Notes: generated by a model not told the origin, from the letters alone. A stretch of 57,756 bases of DNA from Candidatus Bathyarchaeum sp. (GCA_016930555.1 JAFGGM010000054.1:1-57756), one strand, 5' to 3'. Shown: positions 46,955 to 56,791, counted from the stretch's first letter. Numbers and translations: made by a program.

Positions 46955-48058
46955 GTGACTAGATTGCTTGTCATAGGGTCTGCATCTCCCGATAAAGTGG
47001 ATAGTATTGCGTGGACGCAGCCTTTTCATGACCTGGAAGCCTATGATGCTCTGATTATTGACCTTTCTTCGTTTCCGAAGGATTATCCTCGAACTCTCTT
47101 TAACAATATTGGTGTGTTGAAAAGGACTGTTCGCATTTTCATTAGAGACTATAAGGAAATTTTTTGCATACTGGACAAACGTTTCAGGGTTCCTTTCAAG
47201 AGGATTCCTTTGAACTATGCGTGGATTCCGTATCCTGAAAAATTTAGGATAAATCCTATGCTGTTGGGCAAGTCAAAGAAGCTTTGTGATGAACGGTTCT
47301 CTGTGTATATGAAGACTGTTGAAAGATGGTATAGTGAACTGTTCTGGGAAGATACAACTAACTACAGTTTTGAACCTATCGCCGTTAATAAACGTCAGAA
47401 TGCTATCGCCGCCACCCTTACAATAAATGATCGAGGAAAAATCCATTTCCTGCCAAAAGCAACAACAATCAGCCCCTCTGAAGCCATCGAACTTTTGGTT
47501 GGTTTAACCAAAAAAGAAGAACCAACAGATTTTCCATGGTTGGCTTACGTAGAAATTCCAGAGCTGCTCCAAGCTGAAGATCAATGGAACCGCAATATTA
47601 CCCCTGACGAGTACCGTAACTTGTTTTCGTTAGATCCAAAAAATTTCTTAAAAGCCATTCAGTTGATGCTGGAAGACTTGGGTATACAAACTCTTCCCAA
47701 TGCCGATTTGGACCTGATAGCTTTGAAGAGCAACATTGTAGTAAAAACGACTTCAATTAACGGAAAAGTTGAAGCACAAAACCCAGCAGTTAATCAGGTG
47801 GCAAAGTTCGTGGAAAAACCAAACAGAAACGAGAAAGTCATCTTTATTGTTAACACATACAGGAACCTACCCCTAAATGAACGAGCAGGCAAAGAGCAGG
47901 TCGATTTTCCTATGAAATTGTTTTTTGAAGCACATAAAGTATCATTCTTGACCACTTTAAGTTTGTTCAATCTCTGGAAAAAAGTCGTTGCATACCAAAT
48001 CAGCCCTCAAGAGGCTTCCTTGCTGCTCCAAAATGAAAAAGGCGAAATAACAATTTAA
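46955..48058 (+). CDS. Hypothetical protein, possible restriction-endonuclease-fold C-terminus
   Basis: 367 aa; C-terminal KFVEKPNRNEKVIFIVNTYRNLPLNERAGKEQVDFPMKLFFEAHKVSFLTTLSLFNLWKKV pattern. Confidence 0.6.
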   Translation: MTRLLVIGSASPDKVDSIAWTQPFHDLEAYDALIIDLSSFPKDYPRTLFNNIGVLKRTVRIFIRDYKEIFCILDKRFRVPFKRIPLNYAWIPYPEKFRINPMLLGKSKKLCDERFSVYMKTVERWYSELFWEDTTNYSFEPIAVNKRQNAIAATLTINDRGKIHFLPKATTISPSEAIELLVGLTKKEEPTDFPWLAYVEIPELLQAEDQWNRNITPDEYRNLFSLDPKNFLKAIQLMLEDLGIQTLPNADLDLIALKSNIVVKTTSINGKVEAQNPAVNQVAKFVEKPNRNEKVIFIVNTYRNLPLNERAGKEQVDFPMKLFFEAHKVSFLTTLSLFNLWKKVVAYQISPQEASLLLQNEKGEITI

Positions 48059-48091
48059 CCTGTGCTTTGAGCAAGTTTGGTCAATGTTTTG

Positions 48092-48964
48092 TTATTCTAG
48101 TTTTCTGTATGTTGCTGTGAAGAGGAATATTGCTGCTGCTGTGAAGACTATGACTCCGCTTGTTGCCACGTTGTAGATTGCTGAGAGCAGTATGCCCGTG
48201 GTCATGCTTAGTATTCCGAAGATTATGGCAGCCAAGGTGGTTCCTTTGAAGGAAAGATTCAGTTGAAGGGCAGAGAGAGCAGGCAACACCAATAGGGCAA
48301 CCACAAGAATCACCCCGATCACCTTTATCGAAAGTACAATCGTTATTGCAACAAGCAAATTGAAGGCTAAAGATAGTAACCTGACAGGAATTCCCATCAA
48401 TCTGGCGCCTTCCTCGTCAAATGTGATAGACAGAAGCTCCTTGTAGAAGATTCCGAGAATAATTAGTGTTGATACTCCAAGAATCGACACTATGATGAGG
48501 TCGGTTTGGTCTATTGTCAGAATTGAGCCGAAAAGAAAACTGAAAAGTTCAACATTGAATCCACCCGCCAAACTTATGATTATTAAGCCTGTGGAGAAGC
48601 CAACAGCAAGCATTACGGCTATTGCGGAGTCGGACTGAGCCAACCCCTTCTGTCTCATGTAAGAAATACCTAAAACCGCCAGAACCGAAACCAGCAAGGA
48701 AGTCAAAAGCGGATTGATTCCCAGAAATAACCCCAAAGCAATCCCTCCAAAGGCAGTATGCGCGATGCCATCACCAATCATAGCTTCCTTCCGCAGAATC
48801 AGAAAAAGTCCAACCCAGGCGCAAGCCAAGGCCGTTATGGTTCCGCCTAATAGTGCGTTCTGAAAGAACTGGAAACCAAAAAGCCTGAAAACATCAATTA
48901 GTTCATTCATCTTTGAAAACCCGCTTGCATTCATGTTTGTGGAAGACAAAATGGAAGTGGTCAC
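48092..48964 (-). CDS. Metal ABC transporter permease (ZnuB/TroC type)
   Basis: FQNALLGGTITALACAWVGLFLILRKEAMIGDGIAHTAFGGIALG. Confidence 0.9.
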   Translation of the reverse strand: MTTSILSSTNMNASGFSKMNELIDVFRLFGFQFFQNALLGGTITALACAWVGLFLILRKEAMIGDGIAHTAFGGIALGLFLGINPLLTSLLVSVLAVLGISYMRQKGLAQSDSAIAVMLAVGFSTGLIIISLAGGFNVELFSFLFGSILTIDQTDLIIVSILGVSTLIILGIFYKELLSITFDEEGARLMGIPVRLLSLAFNLLVAITIVLSIKVIGVILVVALLVLPALSALQLNLSFKGTTLAAIIFGILSMTTGILLSAIYNVATSGVIVFTAAAIFLFTATYRKLE

Positions 48965-49694
48965 CGTACGCCTCCCTTAGAACTTCTTCAGGTTTTAGTG
49001 ATTCTGTTATTTCGGACACGTTAACTAAACGGTTTACACACATAACCTTGGACATTCTACAGAACACAGCAGTCAGGTCATGGGTTACCAGCAGAATAGT
49101 AATTCCCTTTTCAATATTAAGGTCACTAAGCTTCTTGTAAAACTTCTCCTGAGTTTCAGCATCCACGCCAACTATGGGCTCATCTAACAAAATAATTTCA
49201 GGCTTCCTAACCAATGATTTAGCGACGAATACCCGCTGTTTCTGTCCTCCTGACAGTTGCCCAATTCTCCTATCTGCAACATCAGAAATTCCCATGAACT
49301 CGAGAATATCATCCACGGCCTTCCAGTCTGCCCTCTTCAATGTTCTTCCCAGATTGCTTCTGTTCACTCTCCCCAATGCTACCAACTCTCTAACAGACAA
49401 CGGAAACTGAGGATCAAAATTGATGGCATTCTGAGAAACGTATGCAACCTTTTCCCAATCAGAAAAGGATTTTATGTCTTGACCAAAAAGGCGGATAATT
49501 CCTTTTGTTCTTGGAATAATGTTCAGGATGGCTAAAATAAGGGTGGTTTTGCCTCCTCCATTGGGACCGACCAATCCAACGTAGTCCCCTCTATGAATCG
49601 TGAAATTGGCATGTTCGATAACTACAGAATTTGACCTATTAACCTGAAGGTCTGAGACTTCTAATATTGGAGATTTCTCTTTCATGGCGCCCAA
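48903..49694 (-). CDS. Metal ABC transporter ATP-binding protein
   Basis: VGPNGGGKTTLILAIL Walker A, LSGGQKQRVFVAKSLVRKPEIILLDEP. Confidence 0.93.
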   Translation of the reverse strand: MGAMKEKSPILEVSDLQVNRSNSVVIEHANFTIHRGDYVGLVGPNGGGKTTLILAILNIIPRTKGIIRLFGQDIKSFSDWEKVAYVSQNAINFDPQFPLSVRELVALGRVNRSNLGRTLKRADWKAVDDILEFMGISDVADRRIGQLSGGQKQRVFVAKSLVRKPEIILLDEPIVGVDAETQEKFYKKLSDLNIEKGITILLVTHDLTAVFCRMSKVMCVNRLVNVSEITESLKPEEVLREAYGDHFHFVFHKHECKRVFKDE

Positions 49695-49731
49695 CTGACT
49701 ATGTTCTGATATACAATTTACCTTTTTCTTA

Positions 49732-50685
49732 TTATAGTTGGGCTTTCAGTCCTATTTTCAGGTTTTCCAAGTTTTTTTCCTGTTGCCCAAAGTAATCTAA
49801 GCTGTTCATTTTGCCGAGCATAAGATAGAGCTCCAAAATCTGGACGTTCTGACCCGAAAGCCGTTGCAGTTCATTTTTGAGGGTTTGTGCGTATTCGTCT
49901 GCGTAAACAGGGTCCACATACACCACATATATCTCATGCTCCAACATCATCTCAACTATGTTCGTGTAAACTTGGGTACTTGGCTGCTCATCAGCGGAGA
50001 TGCCTATAACTCCATGCTGTTCAAAGCCGTACCTATCAGCAAGGTACCCGAAGGCAGAGTGGGAAACAAAAACTTCATCTTTACTCTTAAATGAGAGTTC
50101 AGTCAAGTAATCGTTGTCCAATTCCTCGAACCGAGCCTTCAGGGTCTGCCAACGCTCATTATAGTAGCCCTCATTGTTTGGGTCTTTCCGGACTATAGCC
50201 TGGTATATATTCTTAGCTTGCTGCTTCGCTATGAATGGACTTAGCCAAGTATGGGGGTCATAGTTTCCTTCGTGTTCATGCTCATGTTCGTCAGTTTCCT
50301 GTCCTGTTTCAAGAAGCTGTAATCCCTCAGTGGTCTCTACAATGACTTTGCCACTTGAATCAATTACCTGCAGTATGTCATCCTCGAACCAATGGTCAAG
50401 AGATGCACCATTATAAATAATCACGTCAGCATCTTCTACGGCTAAAAGGTCAGCGGATGACGGTTGCCAATTGTGTACTTCAGTGTTGTCTGGTATAAGC
50501 TGCTTCACTGTCACTTTTTCTCCGCCAATTTCTTGGGTGAAAAAAGCGAGGGGATAGAAGCTAGCTACAACCTTCAATTTGTTTTCTTCTGTGTTGTTTT
50601 GGAATGCATGGAAAACAGTGGCTGATGCTGCAATCAAGATGATTATGATTATTGCTATTACAAAGATCTGTTGTCGCGTGTTCAT
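49732..50685 (-). CDS. Metal ABC transporter substrate-binding protein (ZnuA-like, His-rich loop)
   Basis: KLKVVASFYPLAFFTQEIGGEKVTVKQLIP; DEHEHEHEGNYDPHTWLSP. Confidence 0.92.
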   Translation of the reverse strand: MNTRQQIFVIAIIIIILIAASATVFHAFQNNTEENKLKVVASFYPLAFFTQEIGGEKVTVKQLIPDNTEVHNWQPSSADLLAVEDADVIIYNGASLDHWFEDDILQVIDSSGKVIVETTEGLQLLETGQETDEHEHEHEGNYDPHTWLSPFIAKQQAKNIYQAIVRKDPNNEGYYNERWQTLKARFEELDNDYLTELSFKSKDEVFVSHSAFGYLADRYGFEQHGVIGISADEQPSTQVYTNIVEMMLEHEIYVVYVDPVYADEYAQTLKNELQRLSGQNVQILELYLMLGKMNSLDYFGQQEKNLENLKIGLKAQL

Positions 50686-50725
50686 GGTGCTTTACCTTTT
50701 TGTTATTGGATGCATACAACAAAGA

Positions 50726-50759
50726 AATTTATTAAACTTTTGCAAGATTTTAATAAATT
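50726..50759. promoter_or_regulatory. Inverted repeat between metal ABC operon and nikR
   Basis: Perfect 11-bp arms AATTTATTAAA - N12 (CTTTTGCAAGAT) - TTTAATAAATT. Confidence 0.6.
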
Positions 50760-50802
50760 ATATTTAAGTAAGGGCGTAGATTTTAATAACTTGGTGCCTG
50801 AC

Positions 50803-51231
50803 ATGACAGTCATAAGTGTTTCAGTTCCAGAAAAACTCCTACAATATGTCGAAAATTCCATTAAGGAACAGGGCTTCGCCAACCGTTCAGAGATAGTTAG
50901 GCAGGCTCTACGTGCCTTCATCAGGGAAAGCAAAAGCCTCAGGGAACTTAAGGGCCAAATCGCTGCATCCATAACAATAATATACGAACGAGGGGCAAGA
51001 AAAGGTCAGATATCTGAAATCCAGCACAGCTTCGGAAACATCATCTCAACATTTCTTCACGCCCACATAGAAGAAGACTACTGCATAGAAGTGATTGTGG
51101 TGAAAGGAGAAGCAGAAAAAATCAGAAAACTGGTGGAGGCATTTCGAACCAATGAGGAGATCAATCAGATCAAAGTTTCTATCCTGAAAACGCCAAAAAG
51201 AAGGTTAATAAGTACGGTCATAACCCGATAG
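50803..51231 (+). CDS. nikR: NikR-type nickel-responsive regulator (CopG family)
   Basis: ISVSVPEKLLQYVENSIKEQGFANRSEIVRQALRAFI RHH domain; IQHSFGNIISTFLHAHIEEDYCIEVIVVKG with His/Cys metal ligands. Confidence 0.9.
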   Translation: MTVISVSVPEKLLQYVENSIKEQGFANRSEIVRQALRAFIRESKSLRELKGQIAASITIIYERGARKGQISEIQHSFGNIISTFLHAHIEEDYCIEVIVVKGEAEKIRKLVEAFRTNEEINQIKVSILKTPKRRLISTVITR

Positions 51232-51476
51232 GTTTGGAGAATTGATGATTTTTTAACGTCTTGTTCTTTTTTTCGATAATACATGAAAGTTTCTTTCGGT
51301 TTTTTCCCTCTTCACTCTATGACCAGAAAGTTACGTAGTAGACACTTATGCAGTCTACAGTCATGGTCGCCCTCGTTTTTGATTCTTCTTGCATTATTTG
51401 GGTGTGTTATAGTAACCTTAATAGCTATAATAGACTTTACGTACAGAAATCACTAGCAACGTTGATGTGATTTGCT

Positions 51477-52514
51477 TTGAACCGAAAAATCATGTTTCCA
51501 TTATTTCTCCTTCTTGTTAACTTACTATTTTCAAGTGTACAATTTACTTCAGCAGAAGGAAGCGTTGGCGTAGTTACCGGAAAGACCGCTGACTACACTT
51601 ACGCACTAAGTGGAACTGCAAGAGATAGCAACGGTACCTTAACTGAGACCATGCCCTATACTGTTGCATACACTGAGCAGATCACTATTATGCAGGTTAG
51701 TGGAACCAATGTGACTTTTCAGTTTTATAGGGATTTTCTTAATGAAACCACTGAGGGAGGCGCGTCGTGGGTGGATTTGAGCGATGGAAATGGCACTGGA
51801 AATTTTGTTGTTATTTCCGCGAACGTTGGTTCAGGTGACTTGTTGTATCCTGATTGGCTGAATAGTTACTCTACTACCGAAGGTGCCCCTGTGGCTAATG
51901 ATACTGTTTCCCTGATGTATTTGGGTGAGCCTGTAGAAGCATGTCATCTAGGCTACGTGAACGAATATGGAAACTATTCTGCAGATTATTACTGGGAAAA
52001 GTCGACAGGCTTAATTCTTAAATGGGAAATCAAAGGCTCAGAAGATGTTGACAACTCGGTAGAAACTTTGAACATTCATTTTCAAAGAGTTGGTCTACAA
52101 CATGAATTCTGTCCCTTCATTGACAGCGACGAATATCAGGTGAAGGTGGACAGCAGCTCAACCCTATTAGGGTTCGAATTCAATCAAACAGAGAAAAAGA
52201 TTAGCTTGGATGTAAGCGGGTTGAGCGGAACCTCAGGACACTGCGGTGTTTGGGTTCCTGAAGGTTTGCTTTCGGGTAGTTTCTCTTTGAGTTTGGATGG
52301 CTATAATCTAGAGGAAGGTGAAAAATATACCATAATATATGAGGGAGCATATTACAAGTTTGAAATCCCTTACATTCACAGTAGTCATACAATCGAAATA
52401 GTAGGTTCTCAGGTTATTCCCGAGTTTCAGGCATGGATGCTTGTGCCCCTGTTCCTGTCAGCAACGCTGATGGCGGTTATGCTCTATCGGAAACGTCTTC
52501 AAGCTCGACAATAA
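51477..52514 (+). CDS. Secreted protein with C-terminal IPEFQAW-TM-Arg/Lys tail
   Basis: Signal peptide-like N-terminus; C-terminus VIPEFQAWMLVPLFLSATLMAVMLYRKRLQARQ. Confidence 0.7.
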   Translation: MNRKIMFPLFLLLVNLLFSSVQFTSAEGSVGVVTGKTADYTYALSGTARDSNGTLTETMPYTVAYTEQITIMQVSGTNVTFQFYRDFLNETTEGGASWVDLSDGNGTGNFVVISANVGSGDLLYPDWLNSYSTTEGAPVANDTVSLMYLGEPVEACHLGYVNEYGNYSADYYWEKSTGLILKWEIKGSEDVDNSVETLNIHFQRVGLQHEFCPFIDSDEYQVKVDSSSTLLGFEFNQTEKKISLDVSGLSGTSGHCGVWVPEGLLSGSFSLSLDGYNLEEGEKYTIIYEGAYYKFEIPYIHSSHTIEIVGSQVIPEFQAWMLVPLFLSATLMAVMLYRKRLQARQ

Positions 52515-52518
52515 CAGT

Positions 52519-53482
52519 TTAGGGCAGTTCTATTGTGCCTATTACTCGTAGTTTTCCGCCTTCTAGATACATCAAAATAGCCCTATCGTTAGGGTAATGA
52601 ACAATTTCTTTCTCTAAACTCAGTGTTAATTTGGGTTTGCGCCAGTCGCTCCCCTCATTGACTGCTTCGACTTTGCATTTGAGAACTTGCATCCAATGAC
52701 CTAAGTGGAGCACCATTCCATCCATTATGGGTGTAGACCAGTATTTGATTAGGGATGCTGGGGACTGAATTTTGTTGGATGCTTTGCATGTAGTGTCGTT
52801 TGTTAATACTGTGCCCCTATCTACGTCGTCTACTTTGATGTTTTTAAGGGCTAATCCTACCCTGTCGCCTTCTTCTGCAGAGTTAAATTCGTTGTCGTTC
52901 TTTTGGATAGAACGAATTTGTGTCGTTTTTGTTCCAGGAAAAACATTCATCTTGTCATGTTTTTGGACTATTCCGTCTGCTACTACACCCAATATTACAG
53001 TACCTATACCTTTTACATTGAAGGCGTGGTCAACTGGTACTGTTCCTGTATTGTTTTTTGTTTTTGGTGTTCCTGTTTTTGTTGCTTCAACTAAGAGTTC
53101 CTCTCTTAGTATAGTTGTTTCATCGACAACAAATTTGTAGTTCTCCAAAATTGTGCCCTTCAGGAGGGGCTGAAGTTTTTCTGGAGTTATGTAGTTTTTG
53201 AGGACGAAGTAACCACTGCTTATTCCGCAACACTGGAGCATCACAAGCATCTCTCCTAATTGGGCGCTTAATTCGTCTACAACTACGATGGCTTTTTTGG
53301 CTAAAGAGCAGACATAGAACAGTGGTGCCATTCGGTCTGGGTAACGTGTGGGCTCTATGAATGTTATGTTACTTTCGCCCTTCTTGAGGTTGTAGAGGGT
53401 GATGTCTGATGATGTGCCCTTTTTTGGCTAAGGCGCTGCTGTAGCCCAGCTTGCCGAGAACTGCGACAGATAAGTTTCCCAT
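52519..53482 (-). pseudogene. EF-Tu/SelB-like translation-factor family protein, apparent +1 frameshift
   Basis: MGNLSVAVLGKLGYSSALAKKG, then with one base removed from the A6/G3 tract TSSDITLYNLKKGESNITFIEPTRYPDRMAPLFYVCSLAKKAIVVVDELSAQLGEML... Span 964 nt = 3n+1. Confidence 0.75.
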
Positions 53483-53569
53483 ATAATTTTTTCCTCTTGA
53501 ATTATTGCACCATGCCTCGTGTGGCAAATAAGGATTATGGGCAATTCCAGCGCTGGACAGGAACGTCAT

Positions 53570-53926
53570 TTATTTTTCGTTTACTAATTCGGTGATGCCG
53601 GTCTTCCATGCTTCATCTGTTTTTTTGTTGATGACTGTTTCGTCAAGTTCTGGGAAAATGCCTTGCAACAGTTGATGGACTATTGTATACATTATTTCAA
53701 GAAGTCCCATTGGAGGAGGCGCCTCCTGAATCAGTGTAGCATCAAAGTATTTTTTTGATATTCGAATCTGCCCTTTCCTATTGATGTGAGCTCCAGCTTC
53801 TTTTTGGCATTCTTCGCATGTGCAAAGGTTGCATGAAAAGCTGTAGAGGGCACGAGTTTTCAGTTCACTATCTAGTTGTGGTGTCGAATCCAAAACAGCT
53901 AGGGCTGCATCGTAAAGTATGTCCAA
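53570..53926 (-). CDS. Conserved-looking protein with CxxC motifs, possibly N-terminally truncated by frameshift
   Basis: FSCNLCTCEECQKEAGAHINRKGQIRISKKYFD; coding-like sequence continues upstream in frame to ~54066. Confidence 0.55.
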   Translation of the reverse strand: MDILYDAALAVLDSTPQLDSELKTRALYSFSCNLCTCEECQKEAGAHINRKGQIRISKKYFDATLIQEAPPPMGLLEIMYTIVHQLLQGIFPELDETVINKKTDEAWKTGITELVNEK

Positions 53927-54126
53927 TATTTCTTCGTCGCTTCGTGCAATCTGGGAAGAATCAAGTAGCCTGTATACTGCTTTGATATCATTGTCGACGT
54001 TGTGTTTTTTGGTGTAATCTAGCCATTTTTTGTGGAGTGACTTGGCTGTTTCGAATTCAACTTTCGTTTTTTACCACTCCAGTAATTCTTTATTGTGTTG
54101 CAGTTCACCGATTTAAAACTCTTTGT

Positions 54127-54318
54127 TTAACGGTGCGCTTTTTTTGCCAACGCTTTTGTGAAGCATTCTGGGCAAGTATCCAAAGGAAACACTTCACAAG
54201 ACCCATCCTCAAGAAATATCTTCATAACATCCTCATCGCTCAATTCGGCACCACAACAGACACACTTACGCTTACCCAACCCAAACAACCCCGAATATTT
54301 CCTTAACTTGTGAAGCAT
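54127..54318 (-). CDS. Small zinc-binding protein
   Basis: CVCCGAELSDEDVMKIFLEDGSCEVFPLDTCPECFTKAL. Confidence 0.65.
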   Translation of the reverse strand: MLHKLRKYSGLFGLGKRKCVCCGAELSDEDVMKIFLEDGSCEVFPLDTCPECFTKALAKKAHR

Positions 54319-54467
54319 TGGTAGCTCGAGGTTATCTTGTGCTTAAGCGATAATTTATACTTTTTATCATTGGACATTTAGGGGGTGTTTGGCTCAACCT
54401 CTCCCTTTTTTGGGTTGGTGACTAATGATGTGTAATCAAAAGTAATTTGTGAAGGCTGTGGCAGCAA

Positions 54468-54677
54468 GTGGCTGCTGGCAAGTCTATTGGGGATATTGCT
54501 GAAATTTTTGGAAAATCTGAGACGGCAATTAGAAACATGAAGAAGAGTATGAATCTAGATGGTGGTGGTGTAGAAGCTGCAGAGTCACCATCATCCGTTA
54601 CTCTAGTTATGCTTGATGAAATTCCCAGTGTTGAAATAATGTTGAAGAAGGCAGTTGCAGCCGTAGATGCCTTATAG
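54468..54677 (+). CDS. Small HTH protein, start uncertain
   Basis: AAGKSIGDIAEIFGKSETAIRNMKKSMNL helix-turn-helix-like. Confidence 0.45.
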   Translation: MAAGKSIGDIAEIFGKSETAIRNMKKSMNLDGGGVEAAESPSSVTLVMLDEIPSVEIMLKKAVAAVDAL

Positions 54678-54766
54678 ATCCCGAATTTGTCGAAGACTTA
54701 GGTTTATCGGTTGCGTGCTATATAATTAAGAAGAATTAAAAAAAGAAAAAGAGGTTTTTAAGTTGT

Positions 54767-55183
54767 TTAATATTCTACCTTTCTTGGAAGAGTTTTTGCT
54801 TCTTCTACCCAACTTTTTACGTTATCTAGTGTTGGGGGTCTTCTTACCAGTTTTTTTGTTTCATTAACTTCTGCCATCTTAGCACATAGGTTGTCTGGAT
54901 TTCTTCGCGCCAGTTCAACCACAGTGTCTACTCCAGCTTCTTCAAGTAAATCAGAATACTCTTCTCCTACGCCTTTGATTCTCATTAGATCTGAAAGGTT
55001 AACCCATTCAAGAATGTTTTTTTCTGAAATTCCTGTCTTCTCTGCTAACGTTTTTCGCCCTTCTTTGGTTCCAGCAACCTCAAGAAGATTATCAGTGGTA
55101 TCTACTCCAGCGTCAACAAGTTTTTTTGCGTATGTTGGTCCAATTCCTTCAACATCAACTATTTTTGCCATAATAATTACCAA
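54767..55183 (-). CDS. Helix-hairpin-helix protein (DUF4332-like)
   Basis: VEGIGPTYAKKLVDAGVDTTDNLLEVAGTKEGRKTLAEKTGISEKNILEWVNLSDLMRIKGVGEEYSDLLEEAGVDTV. Confidence 0.85.
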   Translation of the reverse strand: MVIIMAKIVDVEGIGPTYAKKLVDAGVDTTDNLLEVAGTKEGRKTLAEKTGISEKNILEWVNLSDLMRIKGVGEEYSDLLEEAGVDTVVELARRNPDNLCAKMAEVNETKKLVRRPPTLDNVKSWVEEAKTLPRKVEY

Positions 55184-55447
55184 CCTAAAATAGATATTAC
55201 ATAGTTATAACGTTTGTTACTTGAACTGAGGTTATATATCGAAATTTTGATGCACTCCTACTATACAAGAATACTACGTAATATATCAAGTGATTATTAA
55301 ACTCAGTTAGCATAGTGATTCATATTGAAATACCAAATTTAGGTTGAGCGTTCAGATTGCATCCTTTGTTGATTTTTATTAGTGATTGTTTTTTGGGTGC
55401 AAAAGTGTTATTTGCTATAAATTCGAGATTGATAAGATGGTTGTTTA

Positions 55448-56791
55448 TTGATGAGTGGCATTAATAAGCGTAGACGGTCTCGAAGAATATCGAGGATTGA
55501 GGATACAAGAACGCTGCAGAGTCGTGGACCACCTATAAGAATAGTTAAGCGGGATGGTCGTATCGAAGAATTCAATCGGATTAAAATGATTAATAGTATA
55601 CGAAGTGCTGGAGCAACTCAAGAAGAGGCAAATCTTGTCACGAGTCGAGTTTCAAATCGTATGACGCGTAGAGAGTCTCTTCCATCAAAAGAAGTTTCCC
55701 ATATGGTCACACGATCACTATCTCACGTAAATCCAACTGCATCGCGAAATTATGCAGATAGACGCGATCGCAAATTGGCTTATGATAATCGGGTGAACCA
55801 GCTATCCTCAGAGATTTCATCCATTAATCAACAAGTAAATCTTGCTGCAAACAGAATCGACAACCTTGACAGTCAAATCCAAGGTTTGGCTGGGCGAATT
55901 TCTCGAATTCGTCAAGGCAACTATCGTGTGCTTACTCATTTGGAGACTAAGCAAGCCTCTCTCTCAGAAACATGGGCTAGTCTAAGCCCCGGACTTCGAA
56001 ATCAGGTCAGTACAAAAGCTGAGATTATTCGTAGTCACACCCAAGATCTCCAACAGTCTCTCATGAGCAAAATGGGAGATTCAAGCTATAATTTGAATAA
56101 TCTTCAAGATATTGAGTCAGCAATTCCAGGGTTGCGATTGAACCTTTCGGAAGTTCAGAATTCAGTAGTTTCTGAGTTGTCTTCTATAGAGAAAGCGTAT
56201 GAAGAAATTAATAAGGACCTTACAAGTGCTGAGAGGACTTTGTCTATTGTAAATGGGGCATCCTTTGCCTGGGAGGAGGGAGAGACTCCTATTCTTGCAA
56301 TTAAGGCTAAAGATTTGAATAATGACCATGAAGGCTATATAACTCTGACCAATCATCGATTTGTTTTTGAGCATGAGAAAGAAATTGCATTAAAAAAGAC
56401 ACTTTTTATTGTGACTGAGAAAAAGATTGTTAGAGAAACTAATGTGGAGAAACCTATTGGAATGGTTGTCAGATTGGCGCAGGGAAAGGTGGGCTTTTTC
56501 AAGGGAGCAGGTCTTTTTGTTGAATTTGCTTCTGAAGCAGGCCTTCCTGAGATGAAATTTGACACTTCCAGTCAGGACGCGGACTGGGCTATTAATAGCT
56601 ACAATTATGTTCTTTCGGGTCAAGCGGAAAAAGAGCTAGATCTTGCAGCTCCAGATGTTGCAAAAGAAAAAGAGACGCTTCAACTTATCAGTTGTCCAGT
56701 TTGTGGTGCTCCATATAAAGAAAAGGTGTATCGGGGGCAAACTTCTGTCAACTGTAAGTACTGTGGTTCAATTATATCTTTAAAGCATTAG
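55448..56791 (+). CDS. ATP-cone + coiled-coil + PH/GRAM-like + C-terminal zinc-ribbon protein
   Basis: PPIRIVKRDGRIEEFNRIKMINSIRSAGATQEEANLVTSRV (ATP-cone); Q/N-rich helical middle; AKDLNNDHEGYITLTNHRFVFEHEKE (PH-like); CPVCGAPYKEKVYRGQTSVNCKYCGSII. Confidence 0.65.
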   Translation: MMSGINKRRRSRRISRIEDTRTLQSRGPPIRIVKRDGRIEEFNRIKMINSIRSAGATQEEANLVTSRVSNRMTRRESLPSKEVSHMVTRSLSHVNPTASRNYADRRDRKLAYDNRVNQLSSEISSINQQVNLAANRIDNLDSQIQGLAGRISRIRQGNYRVLTHLETKQASLSETWASLSPGLRNQVSTKAEIIRSHTQDLQQSLMSKMGDSSYNLNNLQDIESAIPGLRLNLSEVQNSVVSELSSIEKAYEEINKDLTSAERTLSIVNGASFAWEEGETPILAIKAKDLNNDHEGYITLTNHRFVFEHEKEIALKKTLFIVTEKKIVRETNVEKPIGMVVRLAQGKVGFFKGAGLFVEFASEAGLPEMKFDTSSQDADWAINSYNYVLSGQAEKELDLAAPDVAKEKETLQLISCPVCGAPYKEKVYRGQTSVNCKYCGSIISLKH

